Shown: positions 8,431 to 17,713, counted from the stretch's first letter. The stretch is DNA of 64,000 nt from Candidatus Intricatilinea gracilis (GCA_016702605.1 JADJDQ010000021.1:1302001-1366000), one strand, 5' to 3'. Translations and numbers: made by a program. The notes: generated by a model not told the origin, from the sequence alone.

Positions 8431-9414
8431 ATGACCCGCCCCGCCGTACTGGTGTCACGCCGCGTGTTCGACGACATCGTCGATCGACTGCGCCAACATT
8501 TCGACGTCACCACCAACCCGGACGACACCGTCTGGCCACAGGCCGAGCTGATCGCCCGCCTGCAGGGCAAGGTCGGTGTCTTCATCACCGGCAGCGAGAA
8601 GATCGACGCCGCGCTGCTCGACGCCTGCCCCGACCTGCGTGCCGTGTGCACCATGGCGGTGGGCTACAACAACATCGATGTGGCAGCCTGCACGGCACGT
8701 GGCGTGGTGGTGACCAACGCACCCGACGTGTTGACCGAAACCACCGCCGACTTCGGGTTTGCGCTGATGATGGCGGCGGCCCGGCGCATCGCCGAGTCCG
8801 AACACTTCCTGCGCCGCGGCGAGTGGAACAAGTGGAGTGTGGACATGTTCGCCGGCAGCGACGTCCACGGCGCCACGCTGGGTGTGCTCGGCATGGGCCG
8901 CATCGGCCAGGCCATCGCCCGCCGCGGTGCACTGGGCTTTGGCATGCAGGTGGTCTATCACAACCGCTCGCGTCTGCCGGCCGACATCGAGGCCACGCTG
9001 GGTGCGCGCTGGGTGAGCAAAGAAGAGTTGCTGCGCCAGGCCGATCATCTGGTCATCGTCGTGCCGTACAGCGCCGCCTCGCATCACCTGGTGGGTGCGG
9101 CCGAACTGGCCCTCATGAAACCCGGCGCCACACTCACCAACATCGCGCGCGGTGGGGTGGTCGACGACGCGGCGCTGGCACGGGCGTTGAAGGACCGCGT
9201 CATCGCCGCCGCGGCGCTCGACGTGTTCGAGGGTGAACCGCAGTTCAACCGCGATCTGCTGGACGCACCCAGCGTCGTGCTCACGCCGCATATCGCCAGT
9301 GCCAGCATCCCGACTCGGCGCGCCATGGCCAACCTGGCCACCGACAACCTGATCGCCTTGCTGACCGGCGGCGAGCCCAAGACGGCGCTCAACCCCGAAG
9401 CGCGCAAGCGCTGA
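8431..9414 (+). CDS. D-2-hydroxyacid dehydrogenase (glyoxylate/hydroxypyruvate reductase type)
   Basis: A 327-residue NAD(P)-linked dehydrogenase. The start at 8431 follows AAAGGAG with good spacing; longer upstream frames are shadows. The Rossmann motif GVLGMGRIGQAIARRGALGF (about residue 150) and the catalytic trio NIARGG (Arg), DVFEGEP (Glu) and LTPHIASAS (His) are all present. The substrate loop AVGYNNIDVAACTARGV and the order of motifs match GhrB/TkrA-like glyoxylate or 2-ketogluconate reductases. A second, more distant family member sits at 11840-12850. Confidence 0.93.
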   Translation: MTRPAVLVSRRVFDDIVDRLRQHFDVTTNPDDTVWPQAELIARLQGKVGVFITGSEKIDAALLDACPDLRAVCTMAVGYNNIDVAACTARGVVVTNAPDVLTETTADFGFALMMAAARRIAESEHFLRRGEWNKWSVDMFAGSDVHGATLGVLGMGRIGQAIARRGALGFGMQVVYHNRSRLPADIEATLGARWVSKEELLRQADHLVIVVPYSAASHHLVGAAELALMKPGATLTNIARGGVVDDAALARALKDRVIAAAALDVFEGEPQFNRDLLDAPSVVLTPHIASASIPTRRAMANLATDNLIALLTGGEPKTALNPEARKR

Positions 9415-9430
9415 GCCCCGACGCGCAGGA

Positions 9431-9973
9431 TCAGACCCAGCCGAAGGCGCCGAACACGGCGCCCACGCCGATCAGCCACAACGGGCTGATCTTGTAGCGC
9501 CACATGATCACCATCGTGCCGAGCAGCAACACGGTGGCGATAGGTTGCCCCCGCGTCGGTGAACTCAGCAGCCAGGTCGTGGCCAGCAGCAGGCCGAGTG
9601 ATATCGGCGCCAGGCCGGCATTGAAGGCCCGTACCCCACGCGCCTCGCGCCGCGCGTGGCCCCACCGACTGACCAGCAGTGCCAGCGTGGTGGAGGGCAG
9701 CAGGATGCCGGCCATGGCAGCGACCATGCCGGCCCAGCCGCCCACCGTCCAGCCCAGCACGGCGATGAACAACACGTTGGGGCCGGGGGCGGCCTGGGCG
9801 ATGGCGACCGAGTCGGTGAACTGTGCATCACTCAACCAGCCGTGTTCGACCACCATGTAACGCTGGATGTCGGGCGCCGTGTTGATGGCACCACCGATCG
9901 CCAGCAGCGACAACATGGTGAAGTGGCTGAACAGCGACCACAGGTCGGGCAGGCTCATGGAGGCCAGGGTCAT
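9431..9973 (-). CDS. Short-chain chromate transporter subunit (ChrA half 2)
   Basis: A 180-residue membrane protein forming one half of a bipartite CHR-family transporter. The start at 9973 overlaps the partner's stop by 4 nt. It shows the ChrA half-repeat: LFSHFTMLSLLAIGGA, then AIAQAAPGPNVLFIAVLG, followed by four or more hydrophobic helices. Long-chain ChrA has both halves in one chain; split pairs are well known. Chromate efflux is the family's named function, but some pairs have other anionic substrates. Confidence 0.87.
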   Translation of the reverse strand: MTLASMSLPDLWSLFSHFTMLSLLAIGGAINTAPDIQRYMVVEHGWLSDAQFTDSVAIAQAAPGPNVLFIAVLGWTVGGWAGMVAAMAGILLPSTTLALLVSRWGHARREARGVRAFNAGLAPISLGLLLATTWLLSSPTRGQPIATVLLLGTMVIMWRYKISPLWLIGVGAVFGAFGWV

Positions 9974-10638
9974 GGCGCCCCCTTGCCGGCCTGTGGAGGT
10001 GCCGCGGTGCCGATGCGCCACCAGGCGAACCCATACGCCGGCAACCCCAGACCGATCAGGGCCCACACCAGGGGCCAGCGCAACAGTCCGACGCCCACAG
10101 CGGTGAGCGCGATCAGCAAGCCACACGCGGCCAGGCCCATCGTGTTCTTCTCGAGGGTAGACAACAGCTTGAGCGCCGTCGACCCCACCAGCCCGGCCGC
10201 CACGACACCCATGCCGCGCAAGGCGCCAGCCACGGCCGGCAAGTGAGCGTAGTGCTGGTACAGCACAGTCAGCGCCAGCACGATCAGCAGCGGAAAACCC
10301 AGCAGCCCTGTCAATGCCGCCGCCGCGCCGCGCCAGCCGAAGTAACGGTCACCGATGATGAGCGCCAGGTTGATGATGTTCGGCCCCGGCAACACCTGGC
10401 TCAGCGCCAGCACCTCGACGAACTCAGCCTTGTCGAGCCAACCCTCGCGTTCGACCAGTTCGCGCTGCGCTACAGGCAACACACCACCGAAGCCCTGCAA
10501 GGTGAGGCGGTTGAAGACGCGCCACAGGTCGCGCGGTGAACCGGGTGCGGGGCGGGTGTGCTGGTGGCCGATGGAAGTCGCTGTGCCCGCGGTGGTGGGC
10601 GGCGGCGATCCGGCCGGGGGAACTTTTCGGGACATCAC
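9970..10638 (-). CDS. Short-chain chromate transporter subunit (ChrA half 1)
   Basis: A 222-residue partner of the preceding half. It carries the N-terminal CHR motif RLTLQGFGGVLPVAQRELVE, the GWLDKAEFVEVLALSQVLPGPN segment, and then about five membrane spans. A ~35-residue Pro/Thr-rich N-terminal tail precedes the conserved domain, so the true start may be internal. The ATG of the partner overlaps its stop (4 nt), implying equimolar translation of both halves. Confidence 0.87.
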   Translation of the reverse strand: MMSRKVPPAGSPPPTTAGTATSIGHQHTRPAPGSPRDLWRVFNRLTLQGFGGVLPVAQRELVEREGWLDKAEFVEVLALSQVLPGPNIINLALIIGDRYFGWRGAAAALTGLLGFPLLIVLALTVLYQHYAHLPAVAGALRGMGVVAAGLVGSTALKLLSTLEKNTMGLAACGLLIALTAVGVGLLRWPLVWALIGLGLPAYGFAWWRIGTAAPPQAGKGAP

Positions 10639-10650
10639 GAACCAGTGCGG

Positions 10651-11847
10651 TCAGGCGTGGAACGGCGTGCGCGTCAGGCGCCGGGTGGCCCACAAGCTCA
10701 GTGCCAGGGCCGCAGCCAACCAGCCCAGCCCGGCCAGATGCAAAGGCGCGTAGCCGGCGGCGGCCACCATGAGTCCGCCGCTGGCCGCGCCGATCGCCTG
10801 GCCCAGGTAGATGGCCGAGGTGTTGAGCGCCATCAGGGCCGGCGCCAGCGCGGGGGCGGTCTGCCCCAGCCTGGCCTGCTGGGCCGAGTTGCAGGCAAAA
10901 CAGCCCAGCCCCCAGGGCACCAGCGCGATCGCCATGCCGATCACGGTGGTGGGCAGGTCGAACACCGCCATCGACAAGGCGATGCAGCCCAGCAGCCAGG
11001 CCACCGCGCGCGCCGCGCCAAAGCGGTCGACATGACGACTCAGCAACAGGTTGCCTGCCAATCCGAAGGCGCCGTACCAGAGAAACAGGAAGCTGATCTG
11101 CCCGGCACTGGCGCCCAGCATCTGGCGGTAATACGGCGCCATGTACGAAAACAGCGTGAACTGACCCGCGCCGGCCAGGGCCGTGACGAGCACGATGGCC
11201 ATCAGCACCGGCTCCGAGAAGACGCGCCGCCAACTTGCCAGCGACAGCACCGGTGGATGCAGTCCGTCGGGCAGGCTGCGCCACACCCACCATGCCGCAG
11301 CCAGCGACAGGGCCGTCACCAGCGCAAAGGCCCAGCGCCAGCCCCAGGTCTCGCCGATGTAGCTGTGCAGCGGCATGCCCAGCACCGAGGCCAGCGACCA
11401 ACCGAGGAAGATATAGGTGATCGCTCGTCCGCGCTGGTGCGCCGGTGCCATCACGCCCATGGTGGCGGCGGCTTGAGGTGTGTACACGGCCGCCGCCAGC
11501 AGGGCGACCATACGCAGCGGCAGCAAGGCGGCATAACCCGGCGCCAGCGCGCAGGCGGCGTGGCCCAGGGCGTAACACAGCAGGCTGATCGCCAGCAGCC
11601 GGCGCCGGTCCACATGGGCGAGCAGGGCAGCGAGCAGCGGCGCACCGAAGCAGAGCATCGCCGCGCCAGCCGTGATGAGTTGCCCACCCAGCGCCACCGA
11701 CACACCCAGGTCGATCACCAGGTCGTTGAGTGAGCCTGGCACCACCATCACGCCACAACCGATGGCGAAGTTGCCGAAGAGCAGGGCGTTGCGGCTGCCC
11801 TTGACGGCTGCGCCGTCTTGTCGACTCAGCTCGGCGCGATCAGGCAC
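10651..11847 (-). CDS. MFS transporter, DHA1/arabinose-efflux-like
   Basis: A 398-residue, roughly 12-helix major facilitator. The motif-A-like loop HVDRRRLLAISLLCYALGHA lies after TM2, and PAHQRGRAITYIFLGWSLAS is the motif in TM4-5. The C-terminal half is poorer in charged residues, as expected of drug/sugar-efflux members. Its start overlaps the 3' end of the upstream hydroxyacid dehydrogenase by 8 nt, so the pair are cotranscribed; the permease may export or import the dehydrogenase's substrate. Substrate unknown. Confidence 0.88.
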   Translation of the reverse strand: MPDRAELSRQDGAAVKGSRNALLFGNFAIGCGVMVVPGSLNDLVIDLGVSVALGGQLITAGAAMLCFGAPLLAALLAHVDRRRLLAISLLCYALGHAACALAPGYAALLPLRMVALLAAAVYTPQAAATMGVMAPAHQRGRAITYIFLGWSLASVLGMPLHSYIGETWGWRWAFALVTALSLAAAWWVWRSLPDGLHPPVLSLASWRRVFSEPVLMAIVLVTALAGAGQFTLFSYMAPYYRQMLGASAGQISFLFLWYGAFGLAGNLLLSRHVDRFGAARAVAWLLGCIALSMAVFDLPTTVIGMAIALVPWGLGCFACNSAQQARLGQTAPALAPALMALNTSAIYLGQAIGAASGGLMVAAAGYAPLHLAGLGWLAAALALSLWATRRLTRTPFHA

Positions 11848-12850
11848 GGCGCACGGACAAGGCCTCGGGGTTGACGACGTTGGTGGGTGCGCCGCGCACG
11901 AAGTTCACCACGTTGTCGAAGGCGGCGCCGAAGTACAACTCGTAGCTGTCTTGTTCGAAGTATCCGACGTGGGGCGAGCAGATCGCGTTCTCCAGCCGCA
12001 GCAGCGGGTGGCCCTGCAGGATCGGTTCACTTTCGAACACGTCCACGGCAGCCAACCCTGGGTGGCCGCGATTGAGCCCGGCCACCAGGGCGCCTTCCTC
12101 GATCAGTTCGGCGCGCGACGTGTTGACCAGCAGCGCGCTGGCCTGCATGGCGGCGAGGTCTTCGTGGGTAACGATCCCACGAGTCGCCTCGTTGAGCCGC
12201 AGATGCAGGCTCAACACGTCGGATGTGGCAAAAAACGTGGCTCGGTCTGCGCACGCTGTGTAACCGTGTTCGACCGCCCTGGCTCGCGAAGCTTCGCTGC
12301 CCCATACCTGCACCTTCATGCCGAAGGCCTTGCCGTACCCGGCCACCAGCTGGCCGATCTTGCCGTAGCCCCAGATGCCCAGGGTGCGACCCTTGACCAC
12401 GGTGCCGATGCCAAAATTGGGCGGCATCGAGGCTGACTTGAGCCCAGCTTGTTGCCAGGCACCATGTTTGAGGTGTGAGATGTATTGCGGCAATCGGCGC
12501 ATGGCAGCCAGCACCAACGCCCAGGTGAGCTCGGCCGGCGCGACCGGCGAGCCGGTGCCTTCGGCCACGGCGATGCCCAGCTGCGTGCAGGCCTCGAGAT
12601 CGATGTGGCTGCCCACACGTCCGGTCTGGGCGATCAGCTTCAGGCGTGGCAGGCGCTCGAGCAACTGCCGGTTGAACGAGGTCCGTTCACGGATCAGCAC
12701 CAGCACTTCGGCGTCCTTGAGCCGCACCGACAACTGGCCTACGCCCTTGACCGTGTTGGTGAAGACCTTGCACGGCAGCGTGCCCAGTCGCTCGGCACAG
12801 TGCAACTTGCGCACCGCGTCCTGATAGTCGTCGAGAATGATGATGTTCAT
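11840..12850 (-). CDS. D-2-hydroxyacid dehydrogenase (SerA/PdxB-like)
   Basis: A 336-residue NAD-dependent dehydrogenase of the phosphoglycerate-dehydrogenase group. Motifs: AQTGRVGSHIDLEACTQLGI (substrate loop), GIWGYGKIGQLVAGYGKAFG (Rossmann, about residue 157), VNTSRAELI (catalytic Arg), DVFESEP (Glu) and CSPHVGY (His). In Burkholderiales this subtype is often annotated as a D-isomer hydroxyacid dehydrogenase of unknown substrate. It overlaps the MFS gene downstream by 8 nt and is divergent from the penicillin-acylase gene across 157 nt. Confidence 0.91.
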   Translation of the reverse strand: MNIIILDDYQDAVRKLHCAERLGTLPCKVFTNTVKGVGQLSVRLKDAEVLVLIRERTSFNRQLLERLPRLKLIAQTGRVGSHIDLEACTQLGIAVAEGTGSPVAPAELTWALVLAAMRRLPQYISHLKHGAWQQAGLKSASMPPNFGIGTVVKGRTLGIWGYGKIGQLVAGYGKAFGMKVQVWGSEASRARAVEHGYTACADRATFFATSDVLSLHLRLNEATRGIVTHEDLAAMQASALLVNTSRAELIEEGALVAGLNRGHPGLAAVDVFESEPILQGHPLLRLENAICSPHVGYFEQDSYELYFGAAFDNVVNFVRGAPTNVVNPEALSVRRA

Positions 12851-13007
12851 GGGAGGTCAGGTGCGATTGTGCCTGCGACTGACACACTTGCTGGGGGATG
12901 TTCCCATGGCGCATACCCTCAGGCGCAACACACCCTGTCTGGTCCGACCTCGCCCCTGGCCGGACCGACCAAGAACCACACCCGACCACGCCCACCGCGT
13001 TGCCTGC

Positions 13008-15652
13008 ATGAGCCGATTCTTTCGCCGCCGCCTGATCACCTTGTCGATCGTCACCGTGCTGGTCGTCCTGGCCATAGTGCTGGTTGTGCTGGCTGCCTGG
13101 CGCCAGCGAGTGTTGCCCGTCACGCAGGGTGAACTGAAGGTACGGGGCCTGCCGCTGACGGTGGCAACACCGGCAGCGGCGATCGGAGCGGCGTCACAGG
13201 TGCGCATCGAGCGTGACGGCGATGGCATTCCAACGATCAAGGCTGCGACGATGGAGCAGGCCATGTACGGCCTCGGTTTTGCCCATGCACAGGATCGCCT
13301 GTGGCAACTCGAGACCCACAAACGGATCGGGGCAGGGCGGCTGGCCGAGGCCTTCGGCCCCGCGGCGGTGGATACCGATCGTTTCCTGCGCGCCCTGGCC
13401 GTACGCCGCGCCGCCACGCTGCAGTGGCTGCAGGTGCAGGGCGACAGCCGCCGCGTGCTCGAAGCCTACGCCGCAGGCATCAACGCGTTTGTGCAGGACC
13501 ACCTGCGCGCGCGGCCACCCGAGTTCCTGCTGCTGGGGCTCGAGCCCGAAGCCTGGACCCCGATCGACAGCTTGTCATGGGCCATCATGATGGCCTGGGA
13601 TCTGGGCGGCAACTGGAGCACCGAACTGCTGCGCCTGCGCCTTGCACTGCAGCTACCGGTGGCGCGCATCAACGAACTGCTGCCGCCGTATCCGGGTGCC
13701 GTCATGCCGGCCACTGCCGATTACGCAGCCCTGGCACGCGAGTGGCGAGTGTCGACCGAACTGGTCGAACGCACGTCGTCACTGGCTGCCCCCGAATCGG
13801 GCATCGAAGGCGTGGGCTCGAACAACTGGGTCGTGGACGGCCAGCACAGTGCCACGGGCAAGCCGCTGCTGGCCAACGACCCGCACCTCAAGCTCAGCGC
13901 GCCGGCGCTGTGGTACTTCGCCCGCATCGAGATACCCGGCCTGCAATTGGCAGGTGCGACCATGCCCGGCCTGCCGCTGGTGGTGCTGGGGCAGAACCAG
14001 CACATCGCCTGGGGGTTCACCAACACGAACCCTGACGTGCAGGACCTCTACCTCGAACGCCTGCACCCGGACGACGCCAACGTCTACGAGACCCCTCAAG
14101 GTTGGGCGCGTTTCGAGGAACAGGCCGAGGTCATCAAGGTACGGGGCGCTGCCGACGTGCGTATCACCACCCGGGCGACCCGACACGGTCCGGTGATCTC
14201 CGACGCCAATGTGCCGGCCACCCGCGGTCTCACTGGGGCCGCCGCGGCAGGGGCATCGCCTGCGCCGACCCGAGCGTCCGAGGTGAGCACGCCGCCGCCC
14301 AGTACCGATCAGGTCGCCAGCCGCGCATCGACAGCAACGACGGCGTCTGCCGCCGAGCGAGCCTCGGCCCAACCCGAAGTGGCGCCGGTGTCGCGCGCCG
14401 CGGTGCCCGGCAACACCAAGGCGGGCCCGCCGCGCTACGTGATCGCCATGCGCTGGACAGCGCTCGACCCCGACGCCAGCCCGATGGACGCGGGCCTGGC
14501 GTTCAACCGCGCCCGCACGGTGGCCGAGTTCATCAACGCCAGCGCCGACTACGTGGCCCCGATGCAGAACATGGTCGTCGCCGACGCCGAGGGCGCACAC
14601 GGCCACATCGCCTTTGTTTCCGCGGGGCGTGTTCCGGTGCGCAAGGCCGAGAACGATCTGCGCGGGCTGGTGCCTTCACCCGGTTGGGACGAACGTTACG
14701 ACTGGCAGGATTTTCTCGACCCGACCGAGACGCCGCGCGAGCGTGACCCACAGCGCGGCTGGATCGCCACGGCCAACCACCGCATCCATGCGCCCGAGTA
14801 CCCACACTACATCACCAGTGAATGGGCGCCGCCGTACCGTGCCCAACGCATCGAACAGTTGCTTGCCAGCCGCCCGCGACACGATCTGGCCAGCCTGGGT
14901 CAGATCCAGGCCGACGTCGTCTCGCTCGGCGCTCGCAGGCTGCTGCCTGTGTTCAGGAATGCGCTCAGTGAACACCCCTACGCTGGGCGGCTCGCCGGTC
15001 AGATCACGTCGTTCGACGGCACCATGGCTGCCGACCAGGCGGTGCCCGCGATCTACCACGCCTGGACTCGTCACCTGACCGAACTCGTGTTTGCAGACGA
15101 GTTCGGGCCGACCTTGTGGTCACGCGAGTTCGGCACCATCCGCAGTTTCCGCGACGCACTCGAATCGGTGATGGAGCGTCAGGACGCCTGGTTTTTTGCA
15201 ACGAAGCCGCCAACGAAGCGCTCAACCGCGCACTGAGTGAATTGCAGACCCGCCTGGGTGACGACCCCTCGACCTGGCGCTGGGGCGACCTGCACATCGC
15301 TCGTGCCGAACACCGTCCGTTCAGCAAGGTGGGGGCGCTGTCGTGGCTGTTCGAACTGCGCACACCGGTGGGTGGCGACAACCACACCGTCAATGTCTCG
15401 CGGGTGAGCCTCAAGCCCGATGCAAGCACCGGCGAGCTTTATCTGTCGGAACACGGCGCGAGCCTGCGCGCCTTGTACGACGTGGCCGACCCGAGCAAGT
15501 CGGTCTTCATGCACTCGACCGGACAGTCCGGGATACCGCTCAACTCCCTGTACCGCCGCTTCCTGCCACGCTGGGCCGCCAACACCTACGTGTCGTTGTG
15601 GCCGACGGCACCCGGCACCGATGTCCTGGTGTTGACCGCAGCACCGAAGTAG
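13008..15652 (+). CDS. Penicillin acylase family Ntn-hydrolase (frameshift near 15,191)
   Basis: A membrane-anchored or exported amide hydrolase of the penicillin G/acyl-homoserine-lactone acylase family. The start at 13008 (MSRFFRRRLITLSIVTVL) begins a signal/anchor helix. The conserved PTIKAATMEQAMYGLGFAHAQDRLWQ segment follows, then GSNNWVVDG (about residue 275), where Ser becomes the N-terminal nucleophile after autocleavage. Residues about 410-470 form an Ala/Ser/Thr/Pro-rich insert. The frame written ends at 15236, but the family C-terminus (NEAANEALNRALSELQ onward) continues in another frame to TAG 15652; the slip coincides with a T6 run at 15191-15196 that needs one more T. Repaired length is about 880. 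Likely substrates are acyl-amides or N-acyl-homoserine lactones. Confidence 0.9.
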
Positions 15653-15841
15653 GAAGTCATAAATTTCTTTTCATTTCAAAGACTTGGCGACGTTTTCGCA
15701 AGTGAATGCTTGCGTGACCGAGCCGGCTGAGCAGGTCGCATCGTGGCAACTTGTTTCAATTCTGGCTGTCGAACCACCATGAAGCGTTACTTAACACCAC
15801 CTGTTGTCACGATAGCGTCATGACCTGTGCCGTAGACTGAG
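15653..15841. other. Gap before the candidate RNA
   Basis: This 189-nt stretch is richer in A/T than its surroundings (for example AAATTTCTTTTCATTTC at 15660-15676) and has no credible ORF. It probably carries the 3' untranslated end of the acylase gene and the promoter of the structured element at 15842; no promoter could be fixed with confidence. Confidence 0.4.
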
Positions 15842-15989
15842 TCCATCGAATCGCAGAACCGGCCGCAAGATTGGGCGGAGGGTGAAAACCCAGGGAACCC
15901 GTGCCCCAGCGAGAAGACCCAGAAGTCGAGCCTCAACTAGGCTTGGTCGATGGATGTAAGCCCGCCACCAGCAATGGTCGCGGGCTTAC
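15842..15989 (+). ncRNA. Candidate structured RNA with intrinsic terminator, class unknown
   Basis: TCCATCGA (15842-15849) pairs perfectly with TCGATGGA (15947-15954), closing a ~113-nt domain. Inside are GGGT-GAAA-ACCC (15880-15891), a GNRA-capped hairpin, AGCCT-caact-AGGCT (15929-15943), and possible GGGC/GCCC pairing (15873-15876 with 15903-15906). Directly after comes GTAAGCCCGC (15956-15965) with GCGGGCTTAC (15980-15989), a perfect 10-bp terminator-type stem, though its tail (TGCTTTG) is only moderately T-rich. I tested it by eye against common riboswitches, 6S, SRP, RNase P and tmRNA and saw no match. It could be a small RNA or a cis-regulatory leader. Confidence 0.55.
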
Positions 15990-16009
15990 TGCTTTGTGGG
16001 GCAAGCACG

Positions 16010-16081
16010 ATGAACGACGGGCATCGATCGTTGCACCTCGACATCACCAGCTATTTCACGGCAGGTAACGAGATCGCATAA
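16010..16081 (+). CDS. Possible 23-codon ORF after the structured RNA
   Basis: ATG at 16010 opens MNDGHRSLHLDITSYFTAG, ending at TAA 16081, 20 nt after the terminator-like stem. No good ribosome-binding site is visible (GTGGGG is about 10 nt upstream). It may be chance; it is listed because its placement would suit an ORF controlled by the RNA element. Confidence 0.2.
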   Translation: MNDGHRSLHLDITSYFTAGNEIA

Positions 16082-16100
16082 ATGCACGACGATGTATATT

Positions 16101-16114
16101 ATGTCAAATGACAT
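16101..16114. promoter_or_regulatory. Inverted repeat in the 3' flank of the nir block
   Basis: ATGTCA-AA-TGACAT is a perfect 6-bp-arm dyad, flanked by GATGTATAT (16091-16099) and ACATGCATT (16111-16119), which resemble NsrR half-sites. It lies between the small ORF and the 3' end of the SCO1 gene, so the gene it might control is not evident. Confidence 0.3.
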
Positions 16115-16183
16115 GCATTCTTGCGATCGCCTCAAATGGCGTGGCGCGGCGCCGCCCGGATCAACAGGCGCATGCGCCGCCCG

Positions 16184-16894
16184 TCAGGGCCGCGTGGCGG
16201 CGGCGGCTGTGCTCACCTGCCGCACGAACGCGGCATCGACGGCACCCATCTTGGCGGTGCGTGCAGTGATGTGGCCCTGGGTGTCGAGCAAGATCAATTC
16301 GGTCGAGTGATTGAACTCGCCGTCGGGCAGCGCCCGGTACTGGATGCCCAGCACGGCTGCGAGTTTGCGCACCGACTTGGCATCGGTGCGTGCCAAGGTC
16401 CAGCGTGCCGGGTCGAGTTTGTGCACCTCACCCAGACGCGCGAGCGCCGCCACACTGTCGCGCGCTGGGTCGATGCTCACGAGCAGTCGCACGACGCGGT
16501 CGCGGTCGAGCGGCTGCAGTTGTTCGCTGGTGGCACGCAGGGTGTCGATCAGTATCGGGCAGACGAACTTGCACGAGCCGTAGAACATGCTGACCAGCAC
16601 GGGTCGGCCGGCCAGTTCGTCGAGCTGCCAGGTCCGACCATTCTGGTCGGTGAGTGGCACGTGCAGGTGGTAGACCGAGTTGGTGGGTAGCCTGGCTTGT
16701 GCCGTCGAAGTCGACGCGGTGTTGGCCGATGCCGGCGCGTCCAGTTCATGGGTGTGGACATGCACATGGGGTTGTGCCTTGCTCTGTGCATACAGGCTTG
16801 ACGACAGGGCCAGGGCCAACAGGCAGGCGCTGCCGCGTCTGGGCCATGTTGCAGTTGCGGGCTTGCAGCTGCTGGTCGAACTCGAGGTGATCAC
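16184..16894 (-). CDS. SCO1/SenC-type copper chaperone
   Basis: A 236-residue thioredoxin-fold copper protein. The GTG at 16894 overlaps the nirV stop (GTGA) and is preceded by AAGGA, so it is preferred over ATGs inside nirV. A hydrophobic N-terminal helix (ACLLALALSSSLYA) and a His-rich linker (HVHVHTHE) precede the domain. The metal site is SCKFVCP (CxxxC, about residue 113) plus the distant His in FNHSTE. SCO proteins metallate CuA of oxidases and in denitrifiers can serve N2O or nitrite reductase; adjacency to nirK supports a role in copper supply to NirK. Confidence 0.9.
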   Translation of the reverse strand: MITSSSTSSCKPATATWPRRGSACLLALALSSSLYAQSKAQPHVHVHTHELDAPASANTASTSTAQARLPTNSVYHLHVPLTDQNGRTWQLDELAGRPVLVSMFYGSCKFVCPILIDTLRATSEQLQPLDRDRVVRLLVSIDPARDSVAALARLGEVHKLDPARWTLARTDAKSVRKLAAVLGIQYRALPDGEFNHSTELILLDTQGHITARTAKMGAVDAAFVRQVSTAAAATRP

Positions 16895-17703
16895 GGGTTG
16901 TCCTTGGTCGATGGGCGGACACACCGAAAGCCCAGGCTGGTGGTGCTGTCGGCGGCTTGCAGTGACGACAGCAGCGCAATGCGCATGAGCACGGCGTAGT
17001 TCTGCTTGTCCTTGAGGTTGATGGCGCCGGCGCCGCAGAACTTGAGCTTGTCTGGGTCGTCACCCGAGCGGCTGTCGGCGTTGACCATCAGGGCGTTGAA
17101 GTCATCCACCCACTCCCAGATCAGGCCATGCATGTTGCGCACGCCGTAGACGTTGGCTGGACCGCCCACCGCTGGCAACGCTGCCGTGGCTGGCCGCGCG
17201 TACCAGGCCAGGATCTGCGCCAGCCAGGCCGGGTCGCTGCGTGCATCCGTGCGGGTGGCGTCGGCTGCGGCGACATATTCCCACTCGGTCCAGGTCGGCA
17301 GGCGGGCTCCTTCACTGTCGCAGTAGGCCTGCGCAGCAAACCAGCTCACCTGCACGGTCGGCTGATGTTCGACCTGCGGGCTGGAAGACATCAATGGGTC
17401 AGACCAGCTTTGCAGGTAGGCCGCATCCGCAAAGGTGCGTGGCACCTGGCCAGGTTGCCATTGCGGATGGGTGGCGACAAAGCGCCTGAACTCCCCGCGG
17501 GTGACCGGGGTGATGCGCATGGCGAAACCCGACACAGCCATGGGTGATCGGTCGGCGTCGTTGGCCAGCACACTGGCCAGTGTGCCGGCCGGGACGTCGA
17601 CGTAGGTGCTGCTCAGCGGATTGCCCACCTGTGCCGTGGCCAGCGGGCAAAGGCCTCCTGTGCAAGCCAGTGCCACGGTCAACACCGTCGACAGTCTCGA
17701 CAT
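16891..17703 (-). CDS. nirV: NirV, formylglycine-generating-enzyme-like accessory protein
   Basis: A 270-residue exported protein with an FGE-sulfatase (SUMF1) fold, the usual companion of nirK. A signal peptide (LSTVLTVALACTGGLCPLATA) is followed by FAMRITPVTRGEFRRFVATHP, VQVSWFAAQAYCDSEGARLP and TWTEWEYVAAADA, and it ends SLGFRCVRP as FGE-like proteins do. The paired catalytic cysteines of true FGE are not evident, so it is probably non-catalytic or does other chemistry. It starts 10 nt after the nirK stop and overlaps the SCO1 start by 4 nt: a three-gene unit nirK-nirV-sco. Confidence 0.9.
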   Translation of the reverse strand: MSRLSTVLTVALACTGGLCPLATAQVGNPLSSTYVDVPAGTLASVLANDADRSPMAVSGFAMRITPVTRGEFRRFVATHPQWQPGQVPRTFADAAYLQSWSDPLMSSSPQVEHQPTVQVSWFAAQAYCDSEGARLPTWTEWEYVAAADATRTDARSDPAWLAQILAWYARPATAALPAVGGPANVYGVRNMHGLIWEWVDDFNALMVNADSRSGDDPDKLKFCGAGAINLKDKQNYAVLMRIALLSSLQAADSTTSLGFRCVRPSTKDNP

Positions 17704-17713
17704 GGCACGGTCC

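Noticed and set aside
10424..11758. A 444-codon open frame overlapping the MFS gene
   Set aside because: Composition is Arg/Gly/Ala-rich with no motifs, while the other frame encodes a clear MFS protein; a high-GC shadow.
16010..16081. tmRNA-type or leader-peptide reading of the short ORF
   Set aside because: The peptide lacks an ALAA-type tag end or a run of regulatory codons; kept only as a low-confidence ORF.
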